Shown: piece after piece, positions 54,048 through 63,937 of the stretch
Layout of the letters: the number at the start of each line of letters is the position of its first letter
Position numbering within the stretch: position 1 is the stretch's first letter
NCBI GenBank assembly: GCA_017935365.1
Contig: JAGBHT010000028.1
Location: forward strand, 1-64,000
DNA from: Ruminiclostridium sp.
GTDB lineage: Bacteria; Bacillota; Clostridia; Oscillospirales; Ruminococcaceae
DNA length: 64,000 nt
Reading direction: 5' to 3'
Translations under genes and position numbers: made by a program
Notes under the pieces: model-generated
Told to the model about the DNA's origin: nothing
What the model saw: only the letters and a program-made list of their open reading frames with translations
The model's database searches: none

Positions 54048-54491
54048 ATGGAACACAGAAGAAAAATTATCCGTATACTTATTATTCCCATAGTCCTGTT
54101 TACCGTATTGCTGTCGGTTCTGCTGATCTGCCGACGTACCGCAATAAACGGTGCTACCCTCAGCGACAGAACGGAATATGCAAAATTGCTCGGCTACAGC
54201 GTATCCACCGACAGCGAAAAAATACGCAACATAGTAATTCCCGCCGTGTTTGGCAATGTATATGAGAACTACAACACGTTACAGAAAGAGTGCGGTTTTG
54301 ACCTGTCGCTGTACAAAGGCGAAGATGCAGTACAATATACATATAAAGTAACCGATTATACGGACGAAAGCGGAAACACGCTTGATAACATTATAATGAA
54401 TATCATCGTCTGTGACGGAAAAATAATTGGCGGTGATATCAGTTCTGCCGAGCTTGACGGATTTATGACGGGGCTTAAGGCAAGGGGATAG
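54048..54491 (+). CDS. Membrane-anchored DUF4830-like protein
   Basis: 147 aa. A hydrophobic segment at residues 8-28 anchors a small outer domain with the features of DUF4830: IPAVFGNVYENYNTLQKECGFDLS, then VQYTYKVTDY and the C-terminal IIGGDISSAELDGFMTGL. Function unknown in all members I know of. The start has CGGAGGAAAA upstream. Stand-alone gene with a terminator shared with the convergent upp gene. Confidence 0.8.
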   Translation: MEHRRKIIRILIIPIVLFTVLLSVLLICRRTAINGATLSDRTEYAKLLGYSVSTDSEKIRNIVIPAVFGNVYENYNTLQKECGFDLSLYKGEDAVQYTYKVTDYTDESGNTLDNIIMNIIVCDGKIIGGDISSAELDGFMTGLKARG

Positions 54492-54502
54492 CAAGTGCAG
54501 AA

Positions 54503-54532
54503 AGAGCCTGCCGTAAAAATACGGCAGGCTCT
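54503..54532. terminator. Bidirectional terminator between DUF4830 gene and upp
   Basis: Perfect 12-bp stem AGAGCCTGCCGT with ACGGCAGGCTCT, loop of 6. It is placed between two convergent stops. Confidence 0.8.
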
Positions 54533-54558
54533 GTTGCTTTGTCTGAACTTTTGTCGGA

Positions 54559-55203
54559 TCACTTAGTACCGAACAGTCTGTCGCCTGCGTCACCGACGCC
54601 GGGAGTAATGTAAAGATCTTCATTAAGACCATCGTCAAGTGCGCCGCAGTAGATCTCAACGTCGGGGAATGCCTTCTGTATAGCGGCGATACCCTCGGGA
54701 GCGGCGATAATGCACATAAACTTGATAGAACGTGCACCTGTTTCCTTGACCTTCTGTATAGCATGTACAGCCGAAGTACCTGTAGCAAGCATAATATCTG
54801 TGATAATTACGTCACGCTCGTCAATATCGAACGGGAGCTTGCAGTAATACTCGTTTGCAACTGCGTTGTCAGCGTCCTTCTTGCCGCGGAAAATACCGAT
54901 GTGACCTATCTTTGCGGCAGGAACAAGTGCGGTAGCACCCTCGATCATACCAAGACCTGCACGGAGAATCGGCACAAATGCGAGCTTTCTGCCTGAAATT
55001 ACATTAGACTCGGCAATAGCTACGGGAGTCTGTATCTGTACTTTCTTAAGGGGCAGATCTCTTGTTGCCTCGTAGCACATAAGCATTGAAATTTCGCTTA
55101 CAAGCTCTCTGAATTCCTTTGCGCCTGTGTTCTTATCTCTTAAAAGAGATACCTTGTGCTGTACAAGGGGGTGATCACAGATGTGAAGTTTCTCGTTTGC
55201 CAT
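54559..55203 (-). CDS. upp: Uracil phosphoribosyltransferase
   Basis: 214-aa enzyme that makes UMP from uracil and PRPP in pyrimidine salvage. Motifs: [13 protein letters not shown], the PRPP loop [13 protein letters not shown] (about residues 132-144) and C-terminal [13 protein letters not shown] with the uracil-binding Asp/Gly. Full length. A GGGAGAAAAG upstream fits the start. Monocistronic. Confidence 0.97.
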   Translation of the reverse strand: MANEKLHICDHPLVQHKVSLLRDKNTGAKEFRELVSEISMLMCYEATRDLPLKKVQIQTPVAIAESNVISGRKLAFVPILRAGLGMIEGATALVPAAKIGHIGIFRGKKDADNAVANEYYCKLPFDIDERDVIITDIMLATGTSAVHAIQKVKETGARSIKFMCIIAAPEGIAAIQKAFPDVEIYCGALDDGLNEDLYITPGVGDAGDRLFGTK

Positions 55204-55304
55204 AACATTCTCTTTTCTCCCTATGGGTAATTTAATGGATTTTATTTTGGTGTCCTGCCGTGATTTTCATAGGGAAAAATCCGCAGTTTTTAAATACTTA
55301 TTTC

Positions 55305-55469
55305 AGTTTGTAAAAAGTCTGTTTTTATAAAATAGAGCAATTTCTCAATCCCCAACCCCAAGCCCCTTCCCCACGGGAAGGGGCTGTTTGACTGGGGCTA
55401 CCGCCCCTAGTCCCTGTTGGGGGCTACGCCACTCAACCCCACTTTTTAACATATTATTTTCGACAAACC
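55305..55469 (-). repeat. Dispersed GC-rich hairpin element, copy D
   Basis: The ends GTTTGTAAAAAG (near 55306) and TTTTCGACAAACC (55457-55469) form an imperfect inverted repeat. Inside, in opposite orientation to copies A-C, are CCCCTTCCCCACGGGAAGGGG and GGGGCTACCGCCCC hairpins. It lies between upp and rpiB with no reading frame. Confidence 0.75.
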
Positions 55470-55481
55470 GAACATTATATA

Positions 55482-55916
55482 TTACTTATTCTCAAGTGCC
55501 ATCATCTTGTCAACTCTTGCGGCGTGTCTTCCGCCCTCAAACTCTGTTGACAGGAACACTCTTACTATCTCTTCCGCAGTACCGGGACCAATTACTCTTC
55601 CACCCATGCACAGAACATTTGCGTCATTGTGAAGACGTGTGTACTTGGCCGTATAATAATCCTGGCATAAAGCCGCACGGATACCCTTTATCTTGTTTGC
55701 GGATATGCTGATACCTATTCCTGTTCCACATATGAGAATACCCTTGTCACATTCTCCGCTTGTGATCTTTGCGCAGGTCTTTTCCGCAATGTCGGGGTAA
55801 TCCGCTCTCTCACCGTCACAGCCGCAGTCGATATACTCAACTCCGAGTTCGTCTAAGAACTTCTTTACCTCGCACTTAAGTGCATATCCTGCGTGATCGC
55901 TACCTATTGCCAGCAT
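55482..55916 (-). CDS. rpiB: Ribose 5-phosphate isomerase B
   Basis: 144-aa RpiB/LacAB-family isomerase, ribulose-5-phosphate to ribose-5-phosphate. The N-terminal AIGSDHAGYALK and the catalytic Cys region LICGTGIGISISANKIKGIRAAL (about residues 64-86) are clear; the anion loop TRLHNDANVL is also present. Full length. The start has GAAAGGAAAG upstream, and it is two bases after tsaB, forming the end of the fhs-tsaE-tsaB-rpiB operon. Confidence 0.96.
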   Translation of the reverse strand: MLAIGSDHAGYALKCEVKKFLDELGVEYIDCGCDGERADYPDIAEKTCAKITSGECDKGILICGTGIGISISANKIKGIRAALCQDYYTAKYTRLHNDANVLCMGGRVIGPGTAEEIVRVFLSTEFEGGRHAARVDKMMALENK

Positions 55917-55918
55917 TT

Positions 55919-56638
55919 TTATTCTTTCCTTTCTTTATATGCGTCCGCATTCTTTGCCATAAGCTCACGCTGAGCCTGCGGCAGTTTTAAATACATCGGC
56001 ATAAGCTGTTCGGGCGATAACTGCGGTGCGTTCACAGCCGCAAGGCATACGCCGTAGCCCGTCTGATATCTTAACGGATCGGGGGCGATCTTTACATTTT
56101 CCATCCCCTCGTTATCCGTTGCTTTTTTCATTATGAATGCGCCGTCACCGACAAGCATTATATCATCGTCATATTCCGACAACATTCTTACCGCTTCGTC
56201 AGTCTTAAGGCACTCTTCCTCTGTCAGTCTTTCGACCTTGCCGTCCTCAACGCGGAACAGTGCAATGTATACCTGATTGCACCTTGCGTCTATCGCAGAG
56301 CATACAACGCAGTCATAAGCCGTAACGTTATATGCCATAGCTTCAAGCGTTGAAACCGCCGCGCACGGCTTTGACATGGCAAAGGCAAGTCCCTTTACCG
56401 CCGATATGCCTATACGCAGTCCCGTGAAAGAACCCGGACCGTTTGCCACTGCGAAAAGCCCTATATCTTCCATAGAAAGCTCGGCGTTTCTTATTAAATC
56501 CCTTACGACAGGCATAAGCGTGACGCTGTGCGTAAGCTTGTTGTTTATCACCGTACTGCCGAGTATCTGCTGTTTTTCCGTATCGTACACGGCGGCACAG
56601 CAAGGAGCGGCGGCGGTGTCGATACCGAGTATCAGCAT
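55919..56638 (-). CDS. tsaB: tRNA threonylcarbamoyladenosine factor TsaB
   Basis: 239-aa ASKHA-fold protein that partners TsaD and TsaE in t6A formation at position 37 of tRNAs reading ANN codons. N-terminal LGIDTAAAPCCAAVYD and the family motif ANGPGSFTGLRIG (about residues 68-80) are clear. It overlaps tsaE by 7 bases. TsaD itself is not in this window. Confidence 0.95.
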   Translation of the reverse strand: MLILGIDTAAAPCCAAVYDTEKQQILGSTVINNKLTHSVTLMPVVRDLIRNAELSMEDIGLFAVANGPGSFTGLRIGISAVKGLAFAMSKPCAAVSTLEAMAYNVTAYDCVVCSAIDARCNQVYIALFRVEDGKVERLTEEECLKTDEAVRMLSEYDDDIMLVGDGAFIMKKATDNEGMENVKIAPDPLRYQTGYGVCLAAVNAPQLSPEQLMPMYLKLPQAQRELMAKNADAYKERKE

Positions 56639-57066
56639 AGTTCCTCCTGCGGAATATATTCAATTATTCTTGAATTATCCCCTGTTTTAGTGATATTCAC
56701 ACCGCACCTGCCGTCAAGATACGAGGCAAGCTCCGGTATGTTCTCGCTCCACTCTATACACATTATTCCGCCTCTGTCGAGGTAGTCGAAAAATCCGATA
56801 GCGTACAGATCATCGAGCGTATTTATCCTGAAAAGATCAAAGTGGAAGATAGGCACATCGCCCTCATATTCGTTTACAAGAGCAAATGTCGGGCTTGTAA
56901 CATCGTCCGTACTGCCGAAATATTCCGCTATTCCCTTTGTTAAATGCGTCTTTCCCGCACCCATTTCTCCGGTATACAGCACGCAGTCGCCTGCTTTTAA
57001 GTATGCGGCTATCTTTTTGCCGATCTCAACCGTTTCTTCGGGTGAATTTGAAATAAAACATTCCAT
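56632..57066 (-). CDS. tsaE: tRNA threonylcarbamoyladenosine ATPase TsaE
   Basis: 144-aa ATPase with Walker A GEMGAGKTHLTKG (about residues 37-49) and DDVTSPTF, the TsaE/YjeE switch motif. It resets the TsaB/TsaD complex in t6A synthesis. Overlaps the fhs stop by one base (TGATG), so translation is coupled. Confidence 0.95.
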   Translation of the reverse strand: MECFISNSPEETVEIGKKIAAYLKAGDCVLYTGEMGAGKTHLTKGIAEYFGSTDDVTSPTFALVNEYEGDVPIFHFDLFRINTLDDLYAIGFFDYLDRGGIMCIEWSENIPELASYLDGRCGVNITKTGDNSRIIEYIPQEELC

Positions 57067-58742
57067 CAGAACAGACCGCTTATCTCGCCGTCTGCGCTGA
57101 CATCTATCTTGTTTGCAGCAGGGACTTTAGGCAGACCCGGCATTGTCATAATATCGCCTGTGAGCGCAACCACAAAGCCTGCGCCTGCCGACAGCTTGAC
57201 GTCACGGACGGTTATGGTAAATCCCTTGGGGCAACCGAGCTTTGTCGGATCGTCGGATAAGGAATACTGCGTCTTTGCAACGCATACGGGGAGCTTGTCA
57301 AAGCCGATAGCTTCGATTTCCTTGATTGCCTTTTCTGCGGCGGTTGTGTAATTAACGCCGTCTGCACGGTAAATTTCCTTGGCTATTATATCAAGCTTTT
57401 CCTTGATAGAAAGCTTCTCATCATATAACGGAGCAAAGTTTGTCTTGCCCTCGTTTTCGTTTATTGTATCTATAACAGCGTTTGCAAGCTCGATACCGCC
57501 TTCGCCGCCCTTTAAGAATACATCGGAGAACGCAACCTTTGCGCCCATCTTCTCGCAGTATTCACGGACAATGGCGATCTCAGCGTCTGTATCCGTATAG
57601 AAGTGGTTTATCGCAACTACAGCGGGTACGCCGTACTTACGCATATTCTCGATATGCGCGCCGAGGTTTACGATACCCTTTTTGAGCGCTTCTGTATTTT
57701 CCGTTGTAAGCTCCGTCTTAGGAACGCCGCCGTTGTACTTCAGTGCACGGATAGTAGCTACTATAACGGTACACGAGGGTTTAAGACCTGCGTAACGGCA
57801 CTTGATATCAAAAAACTTCTCCGCACCGAGGTCACTGCCGAAGCCTGCCTCTGTTATAGCGTAATCGCCGAGCTTCATCGCAAGCTTAGTCGCTCTTACG
57901 CTGTTACAGCCGTGAGCAATGTTTGCGAAAGGTCCGCCGTGGATAATAGCGGGAGTGTTTTCGAGCGTCTGTACGAGGTTTGGGTTGATAGCGTCCTTTA
58001 AAAGCGCTGTCATTGCGCCAACAGCCTCAACGTCAGAGGCGTAAACGGGCTTGCCGTCATAAGTATAGGCAACAAGTATCTTTCCGAGTCTTGCCTTTAA
58101 GTCAACCAGATCGTCCGCAAGACAAAGTATAGCCATGATCTCGCTTGCAACTGTTATCTGGAAGTGATCCTCTCTCGGAACACCGTTTACCTTACCGCCC
58201 AGACCGATAATGCAGTTTCTGAGCGCTCTGTCGTTCATGTCAAGGCAACGCTTTATCTGGATACGTCTGGGATCTATGCCGAGAACGTTACCCTGCTGAA
58301 TGTGGTTGTCAATAAGCGCACAAAGCAGGTTGTTCGCAGATGTTATTGCGTGCATATCACCTGTGAAGTGAAGATTGATATCTTCCATAGGCACTACCTG
58401 GGCATATCCGCCACCTGCCGCACCGCCCTTGATACCGAAAACGGGACCGAGCGATGGTTCACGCAGTGCAAGTACAGCCTTTTTACCTATCTTGTACATA
58501 CCCTCTGCAAGACCTACCGATGTAGTCGTCTTACCTTCTCCGGCGGGAGTGGGGTTTATAGCCGTAACAAGTATCAGCTTGCCGTCCTCTTTGCTTTCAA
58601 GACGGTTTATACATTCCTGTGAGATCTTTGCCTTGTAGTGGCCGTAAGGAATAAGCTCGTCCTCGTCAATGCCGAGTTCCTTTGCTACATCCTTGATTTT
58701 TAACATTTTTGCGTTCTGAGCAATTTCAATATCGCTGAGCAT
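57066..58742 (-). CDS. fhs: Formate-tetrahydrofolate ligase
   Basis: 558-aa enzyme joining formate to tetrahydrofolate with ATP, feeding one-carbon metabolism. The P-loop-like [16 protein letters not shown] is near residues 65-80, and [21 protein letters not shown] and [10 protein letters not shown] are family blocks. Length is standard. It heads the operon, with its own sigma-A promoter about 70 bases upstream. AAAGAGGTAGATTAT precedes the start. Confidence 0.97.
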   Translation of the reverse strand: MLSDIEIAQNAKMLKIKDVAKELGIDEDELIPYGHYKAKISQECINRLESKEDGKLILVTAINPTPAGEGKTTTSVGLAEGMYKIGKKAVLALREPSLGPVFGIKGGAAGGGYAQVVPMEDINLHFTGDMHAITSANNLLCALIDNHIQQGNVLGIDPRRIQIKRCLDMNDRALRNCIIGLGGKVNGVPREDHFQITVASEIMAILCLADDLVDLKARLGKILVAYTYDGKPVYASDVEAVGAMTALLKDAINPNLVQTLENTPAIIHGGPFANIAHGCNSVRATKLAMKLGDYAITEAGFGSDLGAEKFFDIKCRYAGLKPSCTVIVATIRALKYNGGVPKTELTTENTEALKKGIVNLGAHIENMRKYGVPAVVAINHFYTDTDAEIAIVREYCEKMGAKVAFSDVFLKGGEGGIELANAVIDTINENEGKTNFAPLYDEKLSIKEKLDIIAKEIYRADGVNYTTAAEKAIKEIEAIGFDKLPVCVAKTQYSLSDDPTKLGCPKGFTITVRDVKLSAGAGFVVALTGDIMTMPGLPKVPAANKIDVSADGEISGLF

Positions 58743-58814
58743 ATAATCTACCTCTTTTTACTGCGGTTGCCCGCCTTAATTATAACCTTTTCCGTCCTAT
58801 AAAGACATAATTTA

Positions 58815-58843
58815 AGTATAGCACAGTGGCAGGGGAATTTCAA
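58815..58843 (-). promoter_or_regulatory. Sigma-A promoter of the fhs operon
   Basis: On the minus strand TTGAAA (58838-58843) and TATACT (58815-58820) have a 17-base spacer. Confidence 0.8.
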
Positions 58844-58892
58844 GGTATAATGAATATTCAACTTATAGAAAAGAACTTGCTCTTATATAAAT

Positions 58893-59120
58893 ATTACCGG
58901 TCCTTTATCCCCAACCCCAAACCCCTTCCCCGTGGGAAGGGCTGTGTATGCTTAGTTGGCTTTGCATCCTTGCAAAGCCCTTTGGCATACACGCCCGGCG
59001 TCCGTGCCGGGCTATATTGCTGGGGCTGCCGCCCCTAGTCCCTGCCGGGGCTCGTCCCAAAGCAAGGACGCTTTGAGTGCTTGCAAAAAATTTTGCACGA
59101 TGCAAAATCATCAAAGCAAG
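58893..59120 (-). repeat. Dispersed GC-rich hairpin element, copy E (expanded)
   Basis: It shares the core CCCCTTCCCCGTGGGAAGGG and GGGGCTGCCGCCCC hairpins with copy D, in the same orientation. It also holds extra hairpin modules: GGCTTTGCATCCTTGCAAAGCC, GCCCGGCGTCCGTGCCGGGC and TTTTGCACGATGCAAAA. The module built on CAAAGCGTCCTTGCTTTG also occurs in copy A. No coding frame with a ribosome binding site was seen. Confidence 0.65.
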
Positions 59121-59195
59121 CAATATGCGACCCCTTTTTTACTTATAAAAATATTTTTCTAAATTCTGATATTTTTTGTCCGCTGTTACAATACG

Positions 59196-61427
59196 TTACA
59201 TAAACTTGAGCTGGTCGGTATCCTCGTCATACAGAGTTCCCGCAACCGGCACGGTTTTTGTCCTGTAGCTGTCCTCGTCCTTTATCATTCCGTCCTTATA
59301 CTGTACCGCGGATTTAAGCTTTGCTCTTGTAAGGCGCATTACCTGTACACCCTGTGTATCTCTTGCCGCTTTTGGCAGGATAAGCACGGTGTTGAATATC
59401 ATCACCTTGCCCGCGTCGGAGCTGAGCATAAACTCGCAGTCCTCGCTTACAAGCGTCATAGAAATCAGCGGTGAGCCGTCATTATACGCATTGGCAAGCT
59501 TTTTACGTCTTGTCTTGGTTTCAAACGACGCCATAGGCACCTTTGCGCATTTGCCGTTTTCAAAGAACATTACAAGCGTACCGCTGTAGTCCTCTGCGGC
59601 TATCATCTTTATTATCTTCTCATCGGGGTCAAGCTCAAGCTTTACAGGCAGATAGTCACCCATAACGCTTGCCTTGCCGTCCTCAAAGTCGCAGGCTCTC
59701 GCCTTATATACCTGGAATTTATCTGTGAAGAATAAAAGCTCGGCACGGTTTGTACCCTCATATGTCACTATTATCTCATCGTTCTCTTTAAGCTTCTGTT
59801 CACCGCTCATTCTCAGCGACTGCGGAGTGATCTTCTTGAAATATCCCTCACGGGTGAAGAACAGATTTACGGGATAATCGGGTATCTCTTCCGCAACCTC
59901 ATTTTCCTCATCTTCCGCACCGTATATGAACATCGTCTTTCTGGGCTTGCCGTACTTCTTTGCTATCTCTCCGAGTTCGGAGATTATTATCTGTTTTACT
60001 CTGCGCTCGGAAGAAAGAATATCCTCCATATCGGCTATTTCTTCCTTTAAGCTGTCTATTTCCTCTATACGCTTTAAAATATAGCCCTTGTTGATATTTC
60101 TGAGCTTGATATCCGCAACATATTCTGCCTGAGTTTCGTCTATACCGAAACCTATCATAAGGTTAGGTACGACCTCTGCGTCGTCCTCGGTTTCACGGAT
60201 AATTTTTATAGCCTTGTCTATATCAAGAAGTATTTTCTTAAGGCCTGTCAGCAGATGGAGCTTTTCTTTCTTTCTTGCAAGCTCGAACTTTGTCTTTCTC
60301 TTGACGCAGGTGATCCTGAAATCCGTCCACTGCTCAAGTATCTCGGCAACACCCATTACCTTCGGCATACCGCCGACAAGTATATTGAAGTTGCAGGAGA
60401 AAACGTCCTGTAAAGGGGTGATTCTGAACAGCTTTTTCATTACCGCTTCGCTGTCCTGTCCACGCTTTAAGTCAATGGTTATCTTAAGACCGGATAAGTC
60501 CGACTCGTCACGCACGTCCGAAATTTCTTTCAGTTTTCCGAGCTTTACCTGCTCTACTATCTTGTCGATAATTGCTTCGATAGTCGTTGTGGGCGGAATT
60601 TCGGTCACTTCTATGCAGTTTGCCGCTTTGTCATATATATACTTACTGCGCACCTTTACACTGCCTCGACCGGTAGCATATATACGGCGCAGTTCGTTCT
60701 CGTCCTGTAATATAAATCCGCCGCCGGGGAAGTCCGGACCTTTGAGCGTTGATATAATATCGTGTTCGGGGTTCTTCATAAGCGCGGCGGCTGTTTCGCA
60801 CACCTCCGACAGATTGAACGAACAGATATTGCTTGCCATAGATACGGCGATACCGACATTGTTGTTTACCAGTACCGCAGGAAATCTTGTAGGGAGCAGT
60901 ACAGGCTCGGTCATCGAGTTATCATAGTTCGGCACAAAGTCAACTATATCACGGTCAATATCCGCAAATATCTCCGCACAGATAGGATCGAGCTTTGCTT
61001 CTGTATATCGTGACGCCGCAAACGACATATCCCTTGAATACGCCTTACCGAAGTTACCTTTACTGTCAACATACGGGTGCAGAAGTGCCTCGTTGCCGCG
61101 GGCAAGTCTTACCATCGTTTCGTATATTGCCATATCGCCGTGGGGATTTAATTTCATCGTCTGTCCGACAATGTTAGCGGACTTTGTTCTCGCTCCCGTA
61201 AGAAGTCCCATTTTGTACATGGTGTACAGCAGTTTTCTGTGGGACGGCTTGAAGCCGTCTATTTCAGGGAGTGCACGGGAAACTATAACGCTCATTGCAT
61301 ACGGCATATAGTTTTCGGTCAGCGTATCGGTTATCGGCTGATTTTCAACAATGCCTGCGCCCTCAATATAAGCGTTTTTATTGGAAGCGATTTTCTTCTC
61401 GCTCTTTTCGTTTTTTCCTTTTCTCAA
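59196..61427 (-). CDS. Topoisomerase IV/gyrase-type subunit A (divergent)
   Basis: 743-aa type IIA topoisomerase A subunit with catalytic Tyr in the block AASRYTEAKLDPI (about residue 139 region) and the GyrA/ParC winged-helix and tower; the C-terminal half has beta-pinwheel-like repeats. Its quinolone region reads PHGDMAIYE, with Met where Escherichia coli GyrA has Ser83 and Glu for Asp87. Clustering with the parE-like gene suggests topoisomerase IV, but it is the divergent Clostridia type. The start is TTG 61427 with AGAGGTATAG upstream; no closer ATG is in frame. A basic head precedes the domain. Confidence 0.88.
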   Translation of the reverse strand: MRKGKNEKSEKKIASNKNAYIEGAGIVENQPITDTLTENYMPYAMSVIVSRALPEIDGFKPSHRKLLYTMYKMGLLTGARTKSANIVGQTMKLNPHGDMAIYETMVRLARGNEALLHPYVDSKGNFGKAYSRDMSFAASRYTEAKLDPICAEIFADIDRDIVDFVPNYDNSMTEPVLLPTRFPAVLVNNNVGIAVSMASNICSFNLSEVCETAAALMKNPEHDIISTLKGPDFPGGGFILQDENELRRIYATGRGSVKVRSKYIYDKAANCIEVTEIPPTTTIEAIIDKIVEQVKLGKLKEISDVRDESDLSGLKITIDLKRGQDSEAVMKKLFRITPLQDVFSCNFNILVGGMPKVMGVAEILEQWTDFRITCVKRKTKFELARKKEKLHLLTGLKKILLDIDKAIKIIRETEDDAEVVPNLMIGFGIDETQAEYVADIKLRNINKGYILKRIEEIDSLKEEIADMEDILSSERRVKQIIISELGEIAKKYGKPRKTMFIYGAEDEENEVAEEIPDYPVNLFFTREGYFKKITPQSLRMSGEQKLKENDEIIVTYEGTNRAELLFFTDKFQVYKARACDFEDGKASVMGDYLPVKLELDPDEKIIKMIAAEDYSGTLVMFFENGKCAKVPMASFETKTRRKKLANAYNDGSPLISMTLVSEDCEFMLSSDAGKVMIFNTVLILPKAARDTQGVQVMRLTRAKLKSAVQYKDGMIKDEDSYRTKTVPVAGTLYDEDTDQLKFM

Positions 61428-61456
61428 AATCTATACCTCTTTTAGCCTGATTTATA

Positions 61457-61921
61457 TCAGAGTGAAAACTCTTTTTTCAGCTTTTCAAAGCGTTTTTCAT
61501 ATTTATCCCTTATCGGGAGCGTTGTATTCTGCAAAACGTGCTGTAAAATGTCCGCGTCTTTCAGCACCTCGTCAAGCGGAAGTCCGACATTTTCCTTGTC
61601 GCTGTGATTAGCTATCGCTCTTGTGATATTGCCGATCTCACACACGCTGAAAAGTCCCGTTTTCGCAAGTATCGGCATTACCGCGTCCGCTCCGTTCTTT
61701 GCATGGTTTTCGTCAATGCCTGTCTGCAATTTATAATAGTCATGGAGAAGTCCGCATATCTGCGCAAGCTCTGCGTTCACTCCCCTGCGCAGTGCGATAA
61801 GTCCCGCCGTCTGTGCCGTGCCGTAAAGATGAACATACGCTTTCTGCCGTCTTTCTTCAGGAAGTGACTCTATCATCTCCGATACGACTGCCGATATTAC
61901 TTCTATCCTGTTGATTTCCAT
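61457..61921 (-). CDS. HD-domain protein
   Basis: 154-aa protein with an HD-type metal site: HLYGTAQTAGLIALRRG, LCGLLHDYYKL (the HD pair) and a conserved His/Asp later (IANHSDKENVG; KDADILQH). HD proteins are often phosphohydrolases on nucleotides. The substrate is not known. It lies between the two topoisomerase genes, 12 and 29 bases from them, in the same transcript. GGAGGGTATATGG supports the start. Confidence 0.88.
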   Translation of the reverse strand: MEINRIEVISAVVSEMIESLPEERRQKAYVHLYGTAQTAGLIALRRGVNAELAQICGLLHDYYKLQTGIDENHAKNGADAVMPILAKTGLFSVCEIGNITRAIANHSDKENVGLPLDEVLKDADILQHVLQNTTLPIRDKYEKRFEKLKKEFSL

Positions 61922-61933
61922 ATACCCTCCGTA

Positions 61934-63937
61934 TTACGATACGTCTATATCATCAAGGTACTTATAGCCGTAGTCACGGATATAATCCTTTCGTCCGTCA
62001 AGGTTGTCACCGAGCAGAAGCTCGAATATCTCCTGTGTTTTCTGTGCGTCCTCCGGCATTACTCTTATAAGCCGTCTTGTTTCAGGGTTCATTGTGGTAA
62101 GCGACATCATTTCGGGTTCGTTCTCACCAAGACCTTTTGAACGCTGTATCTTATATTTCTGCTCGCCTATATCGGCAAGTATTCTCTGCTTTTCCGCTTC
62201 TGTATAGGCAAAGTAGGTCATATCCTTGCTGTTTATCTCATACAGCGGAGATTCTGCTATATAAACATATCCCTTTTCGATTACGGTCGGAACAAGTCGG
62301 TAAAGCATAGTAAGAATGAGCGTTCTTATCTGATATCCGTCATAGTCCGCATCGGTGCAGATTATTATCTTTTCCCATCTCAGGTTGTTAAGATCAAATG
62401 TTGAAAGGTCTTTATTAGCCTTAGCCTTTACCTCAACGCCGCAACCGAGTATCTTCATAAGGTTGGTGATTATCTCACTCTTGAATATCTTATCATAGCT
62501 TGCCTTAAGGCAGTTCAGCGTTTTACCTCTTACGGGCATTACCGCCTGATAGTCGGCGTCCCTTGCCTGCTTTACCGCACCTAAAGCCGAGTCACCCTCC
62601 ACTATATAAAGCTCTCTTCTTGCCGTATCCTTACTGCGGCAGTCAACGAACTTCGGAATTCTGTTTGCAAGGTCTATCTTGCCCGAAAGCTGTTTCTTTA
62701 TAGTATCCCTTGCCTTAGCGGCATTTTCACGGGCACGCTTGTTTATCATTACCTGCTCGCATATCTTGACCGCTTCGTCAGGATTTTCAAGGAAGTATAC
62801 TTCAAGCTGGTGTTTGAGCCAGTCTGTCATGGCTTCCTGTATGAATTTATTTGTTATACTCTTCTTTGTCTGGTTCTCATAGCTTGTCTGCGTTGAAAAG
62901 TTTGAAGATATAAACACAAGACAGTCGGCAATATCGGTAAATTTGATCTTGCCCTCGGTCTTGTTATACTTGCTGTTGGCTTTGAGCCAGCCGTCTATCT
63001 GACTGGTAAACGCCGTCTGCATCGCCTTATCGGGACTTCCGCCGTGTTCAAGCCAGCTGGAATTGTGGTAGTGCTGAATAAGCTGTACCTTATTTGAAAA
63101 GACAAAAGCGACCTTCATCTTTACTTTATATTCGGGTTTGTCCTCTCTGTCCTTACCTGTACGCTGTGCGCTCCATACCTGTTCGGTCGTGAGTGCCGTA
63201 TCGCCTACTATTTCTTTAAGGTAGTCGCTGATACCATTCTCATAGCAGTAGGTATGCTCTTCAAAGTGTGTTTCGCCTGTTTCCTCGTCACGCACTTCGT
63301 TTCTCAGCACAAAAGTAAGTCCGTCATTTACAACTGCCTGTCTGCGCAGAACGTCATCGAAATATTCAAACGGCACGTCAATATCCGTGAATACGTCAAG
63401 GTCGGGCTTCCACTTGATTTTTGTACCCGTACTTCCGTCCGACTGGTGACGGCGGAAACCACGTTCTTCTTTTTCAACGTTATAGCCCTTTTCAAATCTG
63501 AGGTCGTATATCCATGTGCCGTTGTTACTCTCGACCTCCATATACTCAGCCGCAAACTGTGTCGAGCAAAGACCTAGACCGTTAAGACCGAGCGAGTATG
63601 AGTAGTTGTCGCCGCTGTTGTTGTCGTACTTACCGCCCGCGTACAGTGTGCAGAAAGCAAGCTCCCAGTTATACTTTTCCTCGTTTTTATTGAAGTCTAT
63701 CGGTATGCCTCTGCCGTAGTCCTGCACTTCAATGCTTTTATCATGGAAGCGTGTAACTATTATCTTGTTACCAAAGCCCTCTCTCGCCTCGTCTATCGAG
63801 TTTGAAAGTATCTCAAACACGGAGTGACAACAGCCGTCAAGCCCGTCCGAGCCGAATATAACACCCGGACGCAGTCGTACCTGATCGGGTCCTTTCAGCT
63901 GTTTTAGACTGTTGTCGTCATAATTTTTCTTTGCCAT
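61934..63937 (-). CDS. Topoisomerase IV/gyrase-type subunit B (divergent)
   Basis: 667-aa ATPase subunit of a type IIA topoisomerase: GHKL ATPase domain with NSIDEAREGFGNKI, then DYGRGIPIDFN and GLNGLGLCSTQFA; the transducer; and a Toprim core with EGDSAL and CTDADYDGYQI near the middle. It lacks the canonical YVRKRPGMYIG of GyrB/ParE (here VRLRPGVIFGS), placing it in a divergent Clostridia branch. The start has GAAAGGATAAAG upstream. First gene of the three-gene run. Confidence 0.93.
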   Translation of the reverse strand: MAKKNYDDNSLKQLKGPDQVRLRPGVIFGSDGLDGCCHSVFEILSNSIDEAREGFGNKIIVTRFHDKSIEVQDYGRGIPIDFNKNEEKYNWELAFCTLYAGGKYDNNSGDNYSYSLGLNGLGLCSTQFAAEYMEVESNNGTWIYDLRFEKGYNVEKEERGFRRHQSDGSTGTKIKWKPDLDVFTDIDVPFEYFDDVLRRQAVVNDGLTFVLRNEVRDEETGETHFEEHTYCYENGISDYLKEIVGDTALTTEQVWSAQRTGKDREDKPEYKVKMKVAFVFSNKVQLIQHYHNSSWLEHGGSPDKAMQTAFTSQIDGWLKANSKYNKTEGKIKFTDIADCLVFISSNFSTQTSYENQTKKSITNKFIQEAMTDWLKHQLEVYFLENPDEAVKICEQVMINKRARENAAKARDTIKKQLSGKIDLANRIPKFVDCRSKDTARRELYIVEGDSALGAVKQARDADYQAVMPVRGKTLNCLKASYDKIFKSEIITNLMKILGCGVEVKAKANKDLSTFDLNNLRWEKIIICTDADYDGYQIRTLILTMLYRLVPTVIEKGYVYIAESPLYEINSKDMTYFAYTEAEKQRILADIGEQKYKIQRSKGLGENEPEMMSLTTMNPETRRLIRVMPEDAQKTQEIFELLLGDNLDGRKDYIRDYGYKYLDDIDVS

